DNA of 64,000 bases from Desulfomonile tiedjei. GTDB lineage: Bacteria > Desulfobacterota > Desulfomonilia > Desulfomonilales > Desulfomonilaceae. The DNA lies in the NCBI GenBank assembly GCA_016212925.1, contig JACRDF010000052.1:228274-292273 (forward strand). Direction: 5' to 3'. Made by a program: the position numbers and the translations under genes. The notes beneath the pieces were generated by a model that was not told where the DNA came from, did no database searches, and was given only the letters and a program-made list of their open reading frames with translations. This document shows positions 9,293 through 18,183 of this stretch, piece after piece. Every line of letters starts with the position of its first letter. Position 1 is the stretch's first letter.

Positions 9293-10294
9293 ATGAAAAA
9301 GGGTTTGATTCTTTTTGCCGCCTTATTAATAATCACCGGCGCCGCTTCTGTGCATGCTCAAGGCCTATTGGGTTACGGTTTGCCGGGAGTCCCCATGTTC
9401 GGGGGAGGCGGTCCGGGCGCGTATGGTCCTTACGCACGGCCTTTCTTTACCCCCCCCACTTTCTACGTCGGGTGGATGGAATCCTACAAACATGCCACCT
9501 TTGGGTATGACGACACGGACTTTGGCACCCTCCTTGGTATAAAACACCGCTATCCCCTGTCAGGTCTGTGGCTGGGGCTGGAAGAAAAGATCAACGTGGG
9601 TGAAAACTGTGAAATCATTCTCGACGGTTGGGTACTAGTGCCCTCAAATCGTAGGGGCACAGAGCAGGAAGTTAACACTTTCGCCATCGGAACTATCGGC
9701 GGCCAATTCGCGTCAATTCAAGGCGGAAGAAGCTGGAACGCCAGGCCTGATTGGTGGTACATAGACGCCCTGGGCGCCTGCGGTTGCTCCAAGACCTTTA
9801 TGGTGCTGGCCGGCTTTCGGTACGAGCATTTTTCAGTGCAGCTCAACGATCCCCAGGACCCTGTTTTCGTCGCGATAACCGGTGACGATAGGGCTGACCT
9901 CACTGTCAACAGCTATCAGCCCTTGGTCGGGGTTCAGTACAGATTAGGGGGCGGGTCCGGTGGAAGTATTAACGTCCGGATGATGGGCTTCCCTTATGTG
10001 CCTGCTGACGTGAAATTCTATCAAACCGCGACGGGTGGGACCACCAGAGTCGAGTCCAATGGAAATTTCAAGGACAGCTATTTCTTTGAGATTTTTGCTC
10101 AAGCCGAGCGGAACATATTTGGCGACGCTAATATAGGCGCGTTTTTCCGCTGGAACCTGCTTCACGGCCGCGCAAGACTGAACAGCGAATTGGTGCCGGG
10201 GGGGCTTTTCAATAACGAAGATAGAGCTACCCTTGACCGAAATACTCTAACGTTTGGCGGAAGCTTTTCATTGAATTTCGTAACCCCGTACTAG
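9293..10294 (+). CDS. Outer-membrane beta-barrel protein (copy 1)
   Basis: This 333-residue protein starts with a clear Sec signal peptide (MKKGLILFAALLIITGAASVHAQ, cleavage after VHA). It continues with alternating polar/hydrophobic strands and ends SFSLNFVTPY, an aromatic-ended C-terminal strand of the kind recognised by the BAM complex. It is therefore probably an outer-membrane barrel, porin-like or structural. A conserved CGCSKTF segment holds two cysteines. The ATG at 9293 has GGAGG seven bases upstream, whereas the earlier in-frame ATG at 9287 is too close to it. The gene is monocistronic with its own promoter and a strong terminator, suggesting high expression. It is paralogous to 10746-11759 and more distantly to 36692-37813. 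Confidence 0.85.
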   Translation: MKKGLILFAALLIITGAASVHAQGLLGYGLPGVPMFGGGGPGAYGPYARPFFTPPTFYVGWMESYKHATFGYDDTDFGTLLGIKHRYPLSGLWLGLEEKINVGENCEIILDGWVLVPSNRRGTEQEVNTFAIGTIGGQFASIQGGRSWNARPDWWYIDALGACGCSKTFMVLAGFRYEHFSVQLNDPQDPVFVAITGDDRADLTVNSYQPLVGVQYRLGGGSGGSINVRMMGFPYVPADVKFYQTATGGTTRVESNGNFKDSYFFEIFAQAERNIFGDANIGAFFRWNLLHGRARLNSELVPGGLFNNEDRATLDRNTLTFGGSFSLNFVTPY

Positions 10295-10622
10295 CGGCAC
10301 GGTCCCGCGATTTTGACGGAAAATTGCCGGTGCACCACCGGTCGAGATCACGTTAGCTACGGTTGTTGGCTGCCGTAAGCGCAACGAAACGTTGCATATC
10401 CCTACAAAAGCCCCCAGGTTCCTTTGGGATCTTGGGGGTTTTTTTGCATCTCGTGGGTCGGAGTTCGACCATCCTGAGAGGCTGATGCGAGGGTCACGTT
10501 TTGGCTGCCTTGTGGCCCGTACTGTGCTCCAAATGCGGGAACGGCGGGAACAGAGGTTCCCCACAGTTAGGCCGACACGATCTTGCTTTTTCTAAGCCAT
10601 GAACCTTACATGGAGAAAAACA
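10295..10622. other. Intergenic region between barrel paralogues
   Basis: This stretch holds the terminator of barrel gene 1 (10406-10446) and leader sequence before the promoter of barrel gene 2. No gene was seen. Confidence 0.6.
10406..10446 (+). terminator. Rho-independent terminator of barrel gene 1
   Basis: AAAAGCCCCCA pairs with CTTGGGGG across a short loop and is followed by a run of seven T. It lies about 110 bases after the stop codon. The same stem recurs after the paralogous gene (11830-11872). Confidence 0.9.
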
Positions 10623-10651
10623 TTGACGTTGCGAGGATTCTTTTATAATAT
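10623..10651 (+). promoter_or_regulatory. Sigma70-type promoter of barrel gene 2
   Basis: TTGACG (10623-10628) is followed by TATAAT at 10644-10649 (15-base gap) or TAATAT at 10646-10651 (17-base gap). The block around it aligns with the promoter of barrel gene 1, so promoter and gene were duplicated together. Confidence 0.7.
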
Positions 10652-10745
10652 TACGCCAAGTTAAAAGATTGAGATTAGGTTTCTTGCCTTACGAATCTGC
10701 CGCTTCGGGCGCAGATTTGTTGAGGTTTTCTTTGGAGGAATGGTC

Positions 10746-11759
10746 ATGAAAAAGGGCTTGTTCCTATTCATTGCGTTATTGATACTAACAGGTGCCGCTT
10801 CTGTGCATGCGCAGGGGTTATTGGGCTACGGTCTGCCTGGGGCGCCTCAATTTCCGGCAAGCGGTGCGGGCGCGTATGGTTATTCCACAACGCCTTTTCT
10901 AGCCCCACCCACCTTCTACATCGGTTGGATGGAATCCTACAAGAATACCACTTTTAGGTTTGACGGCAGCAACCTTGGCAGCGCCAGATGGCCGGCGGCA
11001 GGCCTGTGGTTGGGTCTGGAAGAAAAGATCAACGTCAGCGAAAGCTGTGGCGTGGCCGTTGACGGGTGGATCCTCGTGCCGACGAATCGCCGGAGCGGCG
11101 GAGCGGAGCCCTTAACCACGGTAGTTTTTGACACTTCTGGCATACCTATCTCAACAACGACAAGTCTAGGCTCGGGAACGTGGGATACCAGGAATGACTG
11201 GTGGTACGTGGATGCGATGGGGTACTGTGGTTGTTCCAAGACCTTTGCAGTGTTGGCAGGGTTTCGATACGAGCATTTTTCAACGCGTTTCAGGGATCCG
11301 AAGGCCTTTGAGCAGATCACAATAGATTTCAATGGCGGAACTGCGACCACATCAGACCCCGATGCTGGGGCGGATTTTACGGTCAACAGCTACCAGCCGT
11401 ACGTGGGCGTCCAATACTTTCTAGGCGGACCGACCGGCAGCATTAACATCCGGCTGCTCGGTTTCCCCTACGTGCCGGCCGACGTGAACTGGCTTTTAAC
11501 AGGGGGGGGCGCCTCAATCACGTCGAAAGGAAATTTGAAAGACAGCTATTTTTTTGAGCTTTTTGCTCAGGCCGAACGGAACATTTTCGGCAACGCCAAT
11601 ATTGGCGGCTTTTTCCGCTGGAACTTGCTTCACGGTCGCACATCACTTCATACAGAAGTTTTGCCGGCAATTGGCAGCATCGATAATGTTGGCTCTTTTG
11701 ACCGGAATACCCTGACGTTCGGCGGAAGTTTTTCCTTGAACTTCGTCACTCCGTACTAA
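10746..11759 (+). CDS. Outer-membrane beta-barrel protein (copy 2)
   Basis: This 337-residue paralogue of 9293-10294 has the same signal peptide (MKKGLFLFIALLILTGAASVHAQ), the same GLWLGLEEKINV and CGCSKTFAVLAGFRYEHFS segments, and the same C-terminus SFSLNFVTPY. The start at 10746 is favoured because GGAGG lies at normal spacing; the ATG two codons earlier is too close. Variable stretches between the copies fall in what would be surface loops (for example residues 105-135), while strand segments are conserved. An outer-membrane location is well supported, but a pore function is not shown. It has its own promoter and terminator. Confidence 0.85.
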   Translation: MKKGLFLFIALLILTGAASVHAQGLLGYGLPGAPQFPASGAGAYGYSTTPFLAPPTFYIGWMESYKNTTFRFDGSNLGSARWPAAGLWLGLEEKINVSESCGVAVDGWILVPTNRRSGGAEPLTTVVFDTSGIPISTTTSLGSGTWDTRNDWWYVDAMGYCGCSKTFAVLAGFRYEHFSTRFRDPKAFEQITIDFNGGTATTSDPDAGADFTVNSYQPYVGVQYFLGGPTGSINIRLLGFPYVPADVNWLLTGGGASITSKGNLKDSYFFELFAQAERNIFGNANIGGFFRWNLLHGRTSLHTEVLPAIGSIDNVGSFDRNTLTFGGSFSLNFVTPY

Positions 11760-11829
11760 CGGCGGATTTTGCAGAACATTTAGATTACGCGCCGGCTGCA
11801 TAGAAGCCACCACGCAGTAAGAATAATTC

Positions 11830-11872
11830 AAAAAGCCCCCAAGTTCGTCTTTACGATCTTGGGGGCTTTTTT
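11830..11872 (+). terminator. Rho-independent terminator of barrel gene 2
   Basis: AAAAAGCCCCCAAG pairs with CTTGGGGGCTTTTTT, ending in six T, about 70 bases after the stop codon. It is the counterpart of the terminator at 10406-10446. Confidence 0.9.
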
Positions 11873-11993
11873 GGGTGCTCTTGTCCCCTGCTTTAGTATG
11901 GTCAAAGCCGGTTTGGGGCGAATAGCGAAAAGATTCCGGGGAGAATCCTCGTGAAAGACCCTCCCCGGGAAAAGACTCGCTGTGGTCTAATCT

Positions 11994-14018
11994 TTACCGG
12001 TGCACGAACGGCGCTTTAGAGCGAGCGCCTTTTTCGATGAAGTTCTGTAATCCAATGCGGTTGTCTTCGGTGGTCCAGCACTGGCCGAACAATTTTGCCT
12101 CGTGCTTGAGGCCGTCCTCCAGTGTCATTTTTCCGCCTTCGAGCATAGCCTGAACGGCAAGTTTGTCCATTGCTCTGGACAGGTGGCCGATGTCGATGTC
12201 CGGCAGCTTGTCGGGCACGTTGGAAAGAGGGCCCATTTCGATCAGTTTGACTTTGGTCTTTCCCGCCGCGAGTTCTCGCGCCAGCTCAATGGCACGCTCC
12301 AGAACGTCTCCCTGAACCTCCTCGTTAATCAGGCCGTATTCTAGCGCCTGTGCGGTCGAGATCGGATTTGCGGTGCGGATCATTGCTGCAGCCTTTTCAA
12401 AACCGACTAATCGAGGCAGCCTCTGAGTTCCTCCCATGCCGGGAATTAGCCCCAGGTTGACTTCCGGCTGGCCTATCAGCACCTTGAGCCCCTTGGGGGC
12501 TACACGGGCAGTGCAACACATGGCAATCTCGCAACCGCCACCCAATGCAATGCCGTTGATAGCCGCAACAATGGGTTTGCCGAGGAGTTCCAGCCTGTGG
12601 GACGCAATTTGACCTTCGCGGGCAAAGGCCTCACCTCCAGCGGGATTGGTAAGCCCGGCCATTTGCTTGATGTCCGCGCCTGCCACAAAAGCCTTGTTTC
12701 CGAAGCCTGTAATGACCGCAGCCTTGATGGCCGGATCGTTCTTTATAATTTCACAGCAGGCCTCCAACTCTTTGAAGACCTTGGTGTTGAGGGCGTTCAA
12801 GGCCTTGGGCCTCCGGATGGTGATAACGCCCACGTCCCCTTTTTTCTCGAACAGCACGTCGAGGACTTCCCAGGGCCTCCCGGAAGCGGCCTGTTCCTTC
12901 AGGCTACGGGCGATCGGCATATCAGGGTACTTTTTTGAATAGGCTTCGACCAGTTGCAGGGCTTTGTCCACGCCAAGGGAGTTCATGAATGCGAAAGGAG
13001 GTTTCATGTCCAGCGCGACGTTGATCAAGAGGTCGAAATCGCTCGTGGTTATGATGCCGGCATCGATCATTTCGGACACCATGGCGAAATAAGCCCCTTG
13101 CAGCTCTTCACTGATGGCCTTTTCCTTATCCGGCGGCACTTCGACAACCTCGCCGCGGCCTGGAACCTCCCAGTTGGCGTTGGCCTTTACCATCTCCTTA
13201 AGCCGCTCGGGTACCCGAAACCAGGCGTTGATGGCATCGTGCATTCCGGCAAGCCCATGAACACAGATTGGATTCCCTCCGGTAAGATTCTGGGCCGTGA
13301 ACGGACCCACCGCAAGGCCCAGAATCTTGCAGGCCACAGTATCTATCTGCTTGGTGTCGCCAAGGCCCTCGTCCAGACACTGCATGCCCGCGAGGAACAA
13401 CCCTTCGAAAATCGGGTCCACAGCGTAGCCGTATCTGGAGCCCACTTTGACGGGAATCTTCCCGATATACTCATAGAAACGCATCATAAATTCTGTGACA
13501 TCGGACTTTGTATCTTTGCCAGGGATGATTTCCATGGCAGGGTTGCGTTCCGCGGGAAAGAAGTAGTGAGCGCACACGGCCCTGCCTTTGTGTTCGACTT
13601 CTTCGAAAATGCGTTCGGGTTCAAGGTGAGAAGAATTACTCGCGAGGATCGCATCGGCGTTAACAAGACCCTCCAATTGCTTAAAAATTCTACGTTTCAA
13701 AGGAAGATCTTCGGTTGCGGCTTCCACAACAATATCGGCTCCCTTGAGTTGGCCGTAATCGGAAGTAAAGCTGACGTGACTCTTCATTCCCTCTACTTCA
13801 TGGGGCTTGAACGCTCCTGTCTCGCCGCCTTTGTCCACTTTCTTGAAGAGTTTGGCTTTTCCTTTCTCCAGAGCCGCCTCCGCAACGTCGACCACCACTA
13901 CCTGGGCATCGTAAGCGTGCAGGACTTTGACGAAGTGCAAGGCTATATCGGGTCCTATCTGCCCGGAGCCGACAACACCTATCTTGCTGATATTACGACC
14001 GCGGAACGAAAATGCCAT
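11994..14018 (-). CDS. 3-hydroxyacyl-CoA dehydrogenase / enoyl-CoA hydratase fusion, dehydrogenase first
   Basis: This 674-residue bifunctional beta-oxidation enzyme has an N-terminal NAD-dependent 3-hydroxyacyl-CoA dehydrogenase (VGSGQIG nucleotide loop; SNSS and CAHYFFP active-site segments; about residues 1-390). The C-terminal part is an enoyl-CoA hydratase/crotonase domain with the oxyanion segments FVAGADI and GGGCEIAM and the catalytic-glutamate region QPEVNLGLIPGMGGTQRL. It hydrates enoyl-CoA and oxidises the hydroxy product to ketoacyl-CoA. The domain order is the reverse of FadB/FadJ and matches the archaeal-type crotonyl-CoA hydratase/3-hydroxybutyryl-CoA dehydrogenase fusions. The start at 14018 (MAFSFRG) has GGAGG six bases upstream; the ATG six bases earlier abuts that box. 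It stands alone. Confidence 0.9.
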   Translation of the reverse strand: MAFSFRGRNISKIGVVGSGQIGPDIALHFVKVLHAYDAQVVVVDVAEAALEKGKAKLFKKVDKGGETGAFKPHEVEGMKSHVSFTSDYGQLKGADIVVEAATEDLPLKRRIFKQLEGLVNADAILASNSSHLEPERIFEEVEHKGRAVCAHYFFPAERNPAMEIIPGKDTKSDVTEFMMRFYEYIGKIPVKVGSRYGYAVDPIFEGLFLAGMQCLDEGLGDTKQIDTVACKILGLAVGPFTAQNLTGGNPICVHGLAGMHDAINAWFRVPERLKEMVKANANWEVPGRGEVVEVPPDKEKAISEELQGAYFAMVSEMIDAGIITTSDFDLLINVALDMKPPFAFMNSLGVDKALQLVEAYSKKYPDMPIARSLKEQAASGRPWEVLDVLFEKKGDVGVITIRRPKALNALNTKVFKELEACCEIIKNDPAIKAAVITGFGNKAFVAGADIKQMAGLTNPAGGEAFAREGQIASHRLELLGKPIVAAINGIALGGGCEIAMCCTARVAPKGLKVLIGQPEVNLGLIPGMGGTQRLPRLVGFEKAAAMIRTANPISTAQALEYGLINEEVQGDVLERAIELARELAAGKTKVKLIEMGPLSNVPDKLPDIDIGHLSRAMDKLAVQAMLEGGKMTLEDGLKHEAKLFGQCWTTEDNRIGLQNFIEKGARSKAPFVHR

Positions 14019-14472
14019 TTTCATCCTCCTTCAGGGGAATCATCGACTGAAAAGAGACTTGTGCAATGCTGCCTTGGTCAATTCATGTTAGTTAGGACCG
14101 GTTGCCGAGGGACCTGCCCTCGGTCGGTTGCCTCCCGGACAGGACGGATTCGGGACCGAATCTTCTTGAGTCTCTGACCGCAACTATGTTGAAAACTACC
14201 ATTCTCGTCGGCTGGTTGTAAAGGCGAATTGTTCACTGGGTAGCATAATTATATCCTGCGGCGGCAAGATGGTTATGCGGTTGAGAATGTTGGAATACCA
14301 ACTACTGGTGAGGATTAATGAGATTTCGGCGAAGGCGCGGTCGCCTTTGGTCGTGTCTCCTGGGGTTCGCTATTATGAAATACCGGCCAATTGCAGTTTA
14401 TATTTCTCCGCGCGACCAATCGTGTTATTCTTAGCGTTTGTTTGTAGACTAAAGCTTCGGGAGGGATATGAT
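14019..14472. other. Divergent intergenic region
   Basis: This region of about 450 bases lies between the divergently transcribed fusion enzyme and nitroreductase genes. Both promoters should be here, but I could not assign one. No RNA gene or repeat was recognised. Confidence 0.45.
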
Positions 14473-15135
14473 ATGGAATTCGATGCCGTTGTCCTGGGTA
14501 GGAGAAGCATTCGCGCTTTCCTGCCGGACCCGGTTCCACGAGACAAGATCACAAAGATCGTTAAGCTGGCGCAATGGGCGCCATCGTGGGGAAACACTCA
14601 ACCGTGGGAAATCGTTGTGGCGGATGGCGAAAAGGCAAAGCGTCTGGCCCAGGCGTTTTCGGAAGAGGTGATGAAGGGCGGCGCAGCTCGTTCGGACATC
14701 CCCATGCCGGTGGAATTTCCTGAAGTGAACAAGAAACGCTACTCAGGGCTGGGCAGAGATCTGCTGGGCTTCCTCGGAATTGCCAGAGACGACTCGGCAG
14801 GCCGCGCGCAACACTATCTCAATATGTTTAAGCTCTTCGGCGCTCCGGCCGTCATCTACCTAGTTGTCGATGCTCGTCTGAGCGTTCCGTATGCCTGTCT
14901 CGATTTAGGTTCGATCGGCACAACGATATGTTACGCAGCGGTGCAGGAAGGTCTGGGAACAATATATCTGGCGGCTGCAATGCAGTTCCCCGATATAGTC
15001 AAAAGTGTGCTCGAAATCCCCGAAGACAAGAAGGTCGTCATAGGCATTGCAATAGGCTTTCCCGATCCTGATGCCCCTGCGGCCTTGTTCAGGAGCAGCC
15101 GGGCGCCGCTGGAAGAAATCCTGAGATTTGCGTGA
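14473..15135 (+). CDS. Nitroreductase-family flavoprotein
   Basis: This 220-residue protein shows nitroreductase-family (FMN-dependent) landmarks: the N-terminal RRSIRAF motif and the APSWGNTQPWEIVV segment that contacts FMN. It also has a C-terminal region with EGLGTIYLAA and PEDKKVVIGIAIGFPD. Members reduce nitro compounds, quinones or flavins with NAD(P)H, or act in cofactor synthesis; the substrate is unknown. ATG 14473 was chosen because GGGAGGG lies just upstream and family proteins begin at this point; the reading frame continues 68 codons upstream without similarity to the family. Confidence 0.85.
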   Translation: MEFDAVVLGRRSIRAFLPDPVPRDKITKIVKLAQWAPSWGNTQPWEIVVADGEKAKRLAQAFSEEVMKGGAARSDIPMPVEFPEVNKKRYSGLGRDLLGFLGIARDDSAGRAQHYLNMFKLFGAPAVIYLVVDARLSVPYACLDLGSIGTTICYAAVQEGLGTIYLAAAMQFPDIVKSVLEIPEDKKVVIGIAIGFPDPDAPAALFRSSRAPLEEILRFA

Positions 15136-15596
15136 AGCTTGCCTGTCTGCCTGGGCGTGTTGCCAACACACTAAATTGAAAGTGTCCTCTGACATTTCCT
15201 TTGGCAACGGCTATGGGTGGGGCTAAAAAGGTGCAGTCTTGACTGGGGAGTGAATTTTCACTATGATACCGTCCGTCCCCATCGATAATCCAAAAACCCG
15301 AGACCAGTTTCGAGAGTTTCCCGGAGACGATAGAGGTCTCCGCAACTCATCACAGCAGGTGACGGCTAAATCTGTCCGCGGGGCCGAAATGTTTTCGCTG
15401 CTCGGACCGTGTGCAGGTTTTTCGAAACATGGGGGAGGGTTGCCGTTATACTCCATTCTCGGACCCGAATCCGGGGCGAATAAGCTCCGTTTTGAGGACC
15501 CTTGCGCTGTTGCGAGAACCGTGAGGGGTCAGATCGGGGAGCATGGGGTGTACGCCGAGCAATTCCCTTTCACAACAGAAATGACAGGTGGTAGCT
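15136..15596. other. Intergenic region before sdh operon
   Basis: This region of about 460 bases should contain the promoter of sdhACDB. I did not find a convincing promoter, terminator or structured RNA. Confidence 0.4.
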
Positions 15597-17339
15597 ATGG
15601 GGAACATCGTGAAGAGTAGTGAGGTAGAAGTAGTTACGCATGACGTATTGATTTTCGGGACGGGATTGGCCGGGCTCCGAGCCGCGGTGGAAATCGCACG
15701 GACCTCCCGGGACTCCGTCAACATGGCCCTGGTGTCCAAGGTTCAGATTCAGCGCCCCCATTCAGTGTGCGCTGAAGGAGGGACCGCCGCGGTCCTCCAG
15801 CCTGAAGCCGGGGACAATCTGGACCTTCATGCCTGGGACACGGTCAAAGGATCCGACTTCCTTGCCGACCAGGATGTAGTCTATAGACTTGTTGAGCTTG
15901 CGCCCAAAGAGATGCTGCTTTTAGAGCACTGGGGAATACCGTGGTCGCGTCGCCCGGATGGGAGAATCATGCAGCGCGCGTTTGGAGGCCACAGCTTCCC
16001 GAGGGCCACGATGGCGCAGGATAAAACCGGCTTCTTCGAAGTGCAGACCCTGCACGACACTTTGATGAAATACAAGAATTTTCAACGTTACGATGAATTC
16101 TTCGCCACTTCGATTCTTCACAAGAATGGTGAGTTTGCCGGCCTAACCGGAATAGATATGGCCACAGGAAAGTTCATGGTCTTGAGAGGCAAGGCTATGC
16201 TTATTGCCTCGGGCGGCCTTGGCACCCTTTACGGATTCACAACCTACTCTCAAACGGTCAGTGGCGATGGGCAGGCAATGGCCTACCGTGCCGGCATTAA
16301 CATTGAAGACCCTGAATTTCTGCAGTTTCACCCGACAGGTCTTATTCCTTCGGGCATTCTAATGACCGAGGCATGTAGAGCGGAAGGCGGGTACCTTATA
16401 AACTCCAACGGCGACAGACTCATGGAGAAATACGCTCCCAAGATGATGGAGCTTGCACCGCGCGACATCGTGTCCCGGTCGGAGATGACGGAAATCAAGG
16501 AAGGAAGAGGGTTCCCAGGTCCTCCAGGCCTTGATTACATTCATTTGGACCTGACTCATCTGGGGGCGGAATGCATAAACAAGGCCCTGCCATTGATTCG
16601 GGAAGTGTGCATGAAATTCATCGGACTCGACCCCATACTTGAGCCGATACCGATTCGTCCGGTGGCCCATTATGCGATGGGGGGCATTGAAGCGGACATT
16701 AACGGGGCAACCTCCATGAAAGGGGTCTGGGCGGCGGGAGAGGCGGCTTGCCACTCCCTGCACGGCGCCAACCGTCTGGGATCGAACTCCACGACCGAAT
16801 GCATTGTGTGGGGCGGTATCACCGGAGGAGAAATCGCCAAGTACATGAAGACAAACCCGAGCCTGCTGGATGTCCCGCAGGAACAGGTGAAGGCGGAAAA
16901 GAAGCGTATTTACGAAGACCTCCTCGAGAACCAGGGCGGGGAAAACCTGTATGACATCAAGAAGGAATTGCGGGAGCTGATGGACCAGCATGCCGGGGTG
17001 TTCCGCACCGGCGAGCAACTAAGTGCAGGTTTGGAGAAGGTCAAGGACCTGAAACAGCGCTTCGGCAAGGTCCACATTACCGACAAAAGTTCTGCCTATA
17101 ACACCAACCTGACAAACGCGATGGAAGTCGAGAATCTCATCGATCTAGCGGAAATGCTGGTCATTGCGGCCCTTGTTAGGGAAGAGTCCCGTGGCGGACA
17201 TGCCCGATATGATTTCCCGGACCGCGATGATGAAAAATGGCTCAAACATACGCTGGTCAGTTACAGCCCGGAAGGACCGAAACTTTCCTACAAGCCGGTA
17301 ACCATTACCAAGTGGAAGCCGGTTGAGCGCAAGTATTAG
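15597..17339 (+). CDS. sdhA: Succinate dehydrogenase / fumarate reductase flavoprotein subunit
   Basis: This 580-residue catalytic subunit begins with the FAD-binding loop FGTGLAGLRAAVEIA. It carries the flavin-attachment region SVCAEGGTAA, the substrate-site segments RAFGGHSFPRAT and FHPTGLIPSGILMTEACRAEGG, and GEAACHSLHGANRLGSNS. It interconverts succinate and fumarate using FAD. ATG 15597 is preceded by an AGGTGG box; a GTG three codons earlier is possible. It is the first gene of sdhA-C-D-B with spacings of 10-13 bases, so one transcript is likely. The operon could serve oxidation or fumarate respiration; sequence alone does not decide. Confidence 0.95.
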   Translation: MGNIVKSSEVEVVTHDVLIFGTGLAGLRAAVEIARTSRDSVNMALVSKVQIQRPHSVCAEGGTAAVLQPEAGDNLDLHAWDTVKGSDFLADQDVVYRLVELAPKEMLLLEHWGIPWSRRPDGRIMQRAFGGHSFPRATMAQDKTGFFEVQTLHDTLMKYKNFQRYDEFFATSILHKNGEFAGLTGIDMATGKFMVLRGKAMLIASGGLGTLYGFTTYSQTVSGDGQAMAYRAGINIEDPEFLQFHPTGLIPSGILMTEACRAEGGYLINSNGDRLMEKYAPKMMELAPRDIVSRSEMTEIKEGRGFPGPPGLDYIHLDLTHLGAECINKALPLIREVCMKFIGLDPILEPIPIRPVAHYAMGGIEADINGATSMKGVWAAGEAACHSLHGANRLGSNSTTECIVWGGITGGEIAKYMKTNPSLLDVPQEQVKAEKKRIYEDLLENQGGENLYDIKKELRELMDQHAGVFRTGEQLSAGLEKVKDLKQRFGKVHITDKSSAYNTNLTNAMEVENLIDLAEMLVIAALVREESRGGHARYDFPDRDDEKWLKHTLVSYSPEGPKLSYKPVTITKWKPVERKY

Positions 17340-17350
17340 GGGGCGGAAAG

Positions 17351-17788
17351 ATGAAAAACAAACATTACGAAAACCGTTTGGGAATAACCGGATGGCTTGG
17401 CGGTGGCCGCTGGGGTGTGGAGCGCTATCTGTACATTTTGCATCGTCTTACAGGGCTGGCGATTCTAGGGTTCTTTCTGCTGCACATATTTGCCAGCTCT
17501 GCAAGGATGTACGGCCCGGAAAATTGGAATGCGGCCATGCAGATCCTGAAGAATCCGGTTCTCAAGGTTGGCGAGTTCCTTGTCTTTGTGGCCTTCGCGT
17601 TCCATGCCTTGAACGGCATCCGGCTAATTCTTATTGAACTGGGTCTGGCTGTGGGAAGAGCCGAGGAGCCCATATTTCCTTACAAGTCCTCCATTAACAA
17701 CCAGCGACCTTTAATGGTTGTGGCGATGGTGCTTGCCGGCATTCTCATCGCGTTCGGAGGATTCAACGCTTTCTTTATGAGTCATTAG
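17351..17788 (+). CDS. sdhC: Succinate dehydrogenase membrane anchor, cytochrome b subunit
   Basis: This 145-residue protein has three hydrophobic helices and SdhC-type features: RYLYILHRLTGLAILGFFLLHIF in helix 1 and FHALNGIRLI in helix 2. The histidines in these segments are candidate heme b ligands. It anchors SdhA/SdhB and passes electrons to or from quinone. It starts 11 bases after sdhA. Confidence 0.88.
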   Translation: MKNKHYENRLGITGWLGGGRWGVERYLYILHRLTGLAILGFFLLHIFASSARMYGPENWNAAMQILKNPVLKVGEFLVFVAFAFHALNGIRLILIELGLAVGRAEEPIFPYKSSINNQRPLMVVAMVLAGILIAFGGFNAFFMSH

Positions 17789-17798
17789 GGAGGTACCC

Positions 17799-18170
17799 AT
17801 GAAGGAAACAGCATATTGGACCTGGTTCATAATTGCTGCGATTGTTATCCTCGTGCTTGCAGGATTACACATGGTGGTAATGCATTTGCCGGCCCTTGGG
17901 GTCTACAACCCGGCCAGCGGCGCCGCGACGGATTGGCAAAACGTGGCTTTCCGCAGTCAGCATCAGTTCATTGCCTTTACCTATATTATTCTGCTTGCCG
18001 CGGCTTTGTACCACGGGCTATACGGCCTGCGAACCATCGTGTTTGAACTCGGCCCCACAAAAGCATTTCAGGAAGTCTTTACTGTTGTTTTGTGGATAGT
18101 CGGACTGATTCTGTTCGGCGTCGGCGCATATGCGGACCTCGCGGCAAAGTCGGTTGGAAGAGTACTATAG
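17799..18170 (+). CDS. sdhD: Succinate dehydrogenase membrane anchor, second subunit
   Basis: This 123-residue protein has three hydrophobic segments. Histidines in LAGLHMVVMHLP and in ALYHGLYGLRTIVFELG occupy positions typical of SdhD heme ligands. AGGGAGGT precedes its ATG. With SdhC it forms a two-subunit anchor, so the complex probably belongs to a class with two anchor polypeptides. Confidence 0.85.
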   Translation: MKETAYWTWFIIAAIVILVLAGLHMVVMHLPALGVYNPASGAATDWQNVAFRSQHQFIAFTYIILLAAALYHGLYGLRTIVFELGPTKAFQEVFTVVLWIVGLILFGVGAYADLAAKSVGRVL

Positions 18171-18183
18171 GAAGGACGGCAAC

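Noticed and set aside
12954..14177. 407-codon plus-strand frame opposite the dehydrogenase/hydratase fusion
   Set aside because: Antisense to a well-supported enzyme and without any family motif.
14269..14472. 68-codon upstream extension of the nitroreductase
   Set aside because: The family start and GGGAGGG box are at 14473; the upstream part has no similarity to the family.
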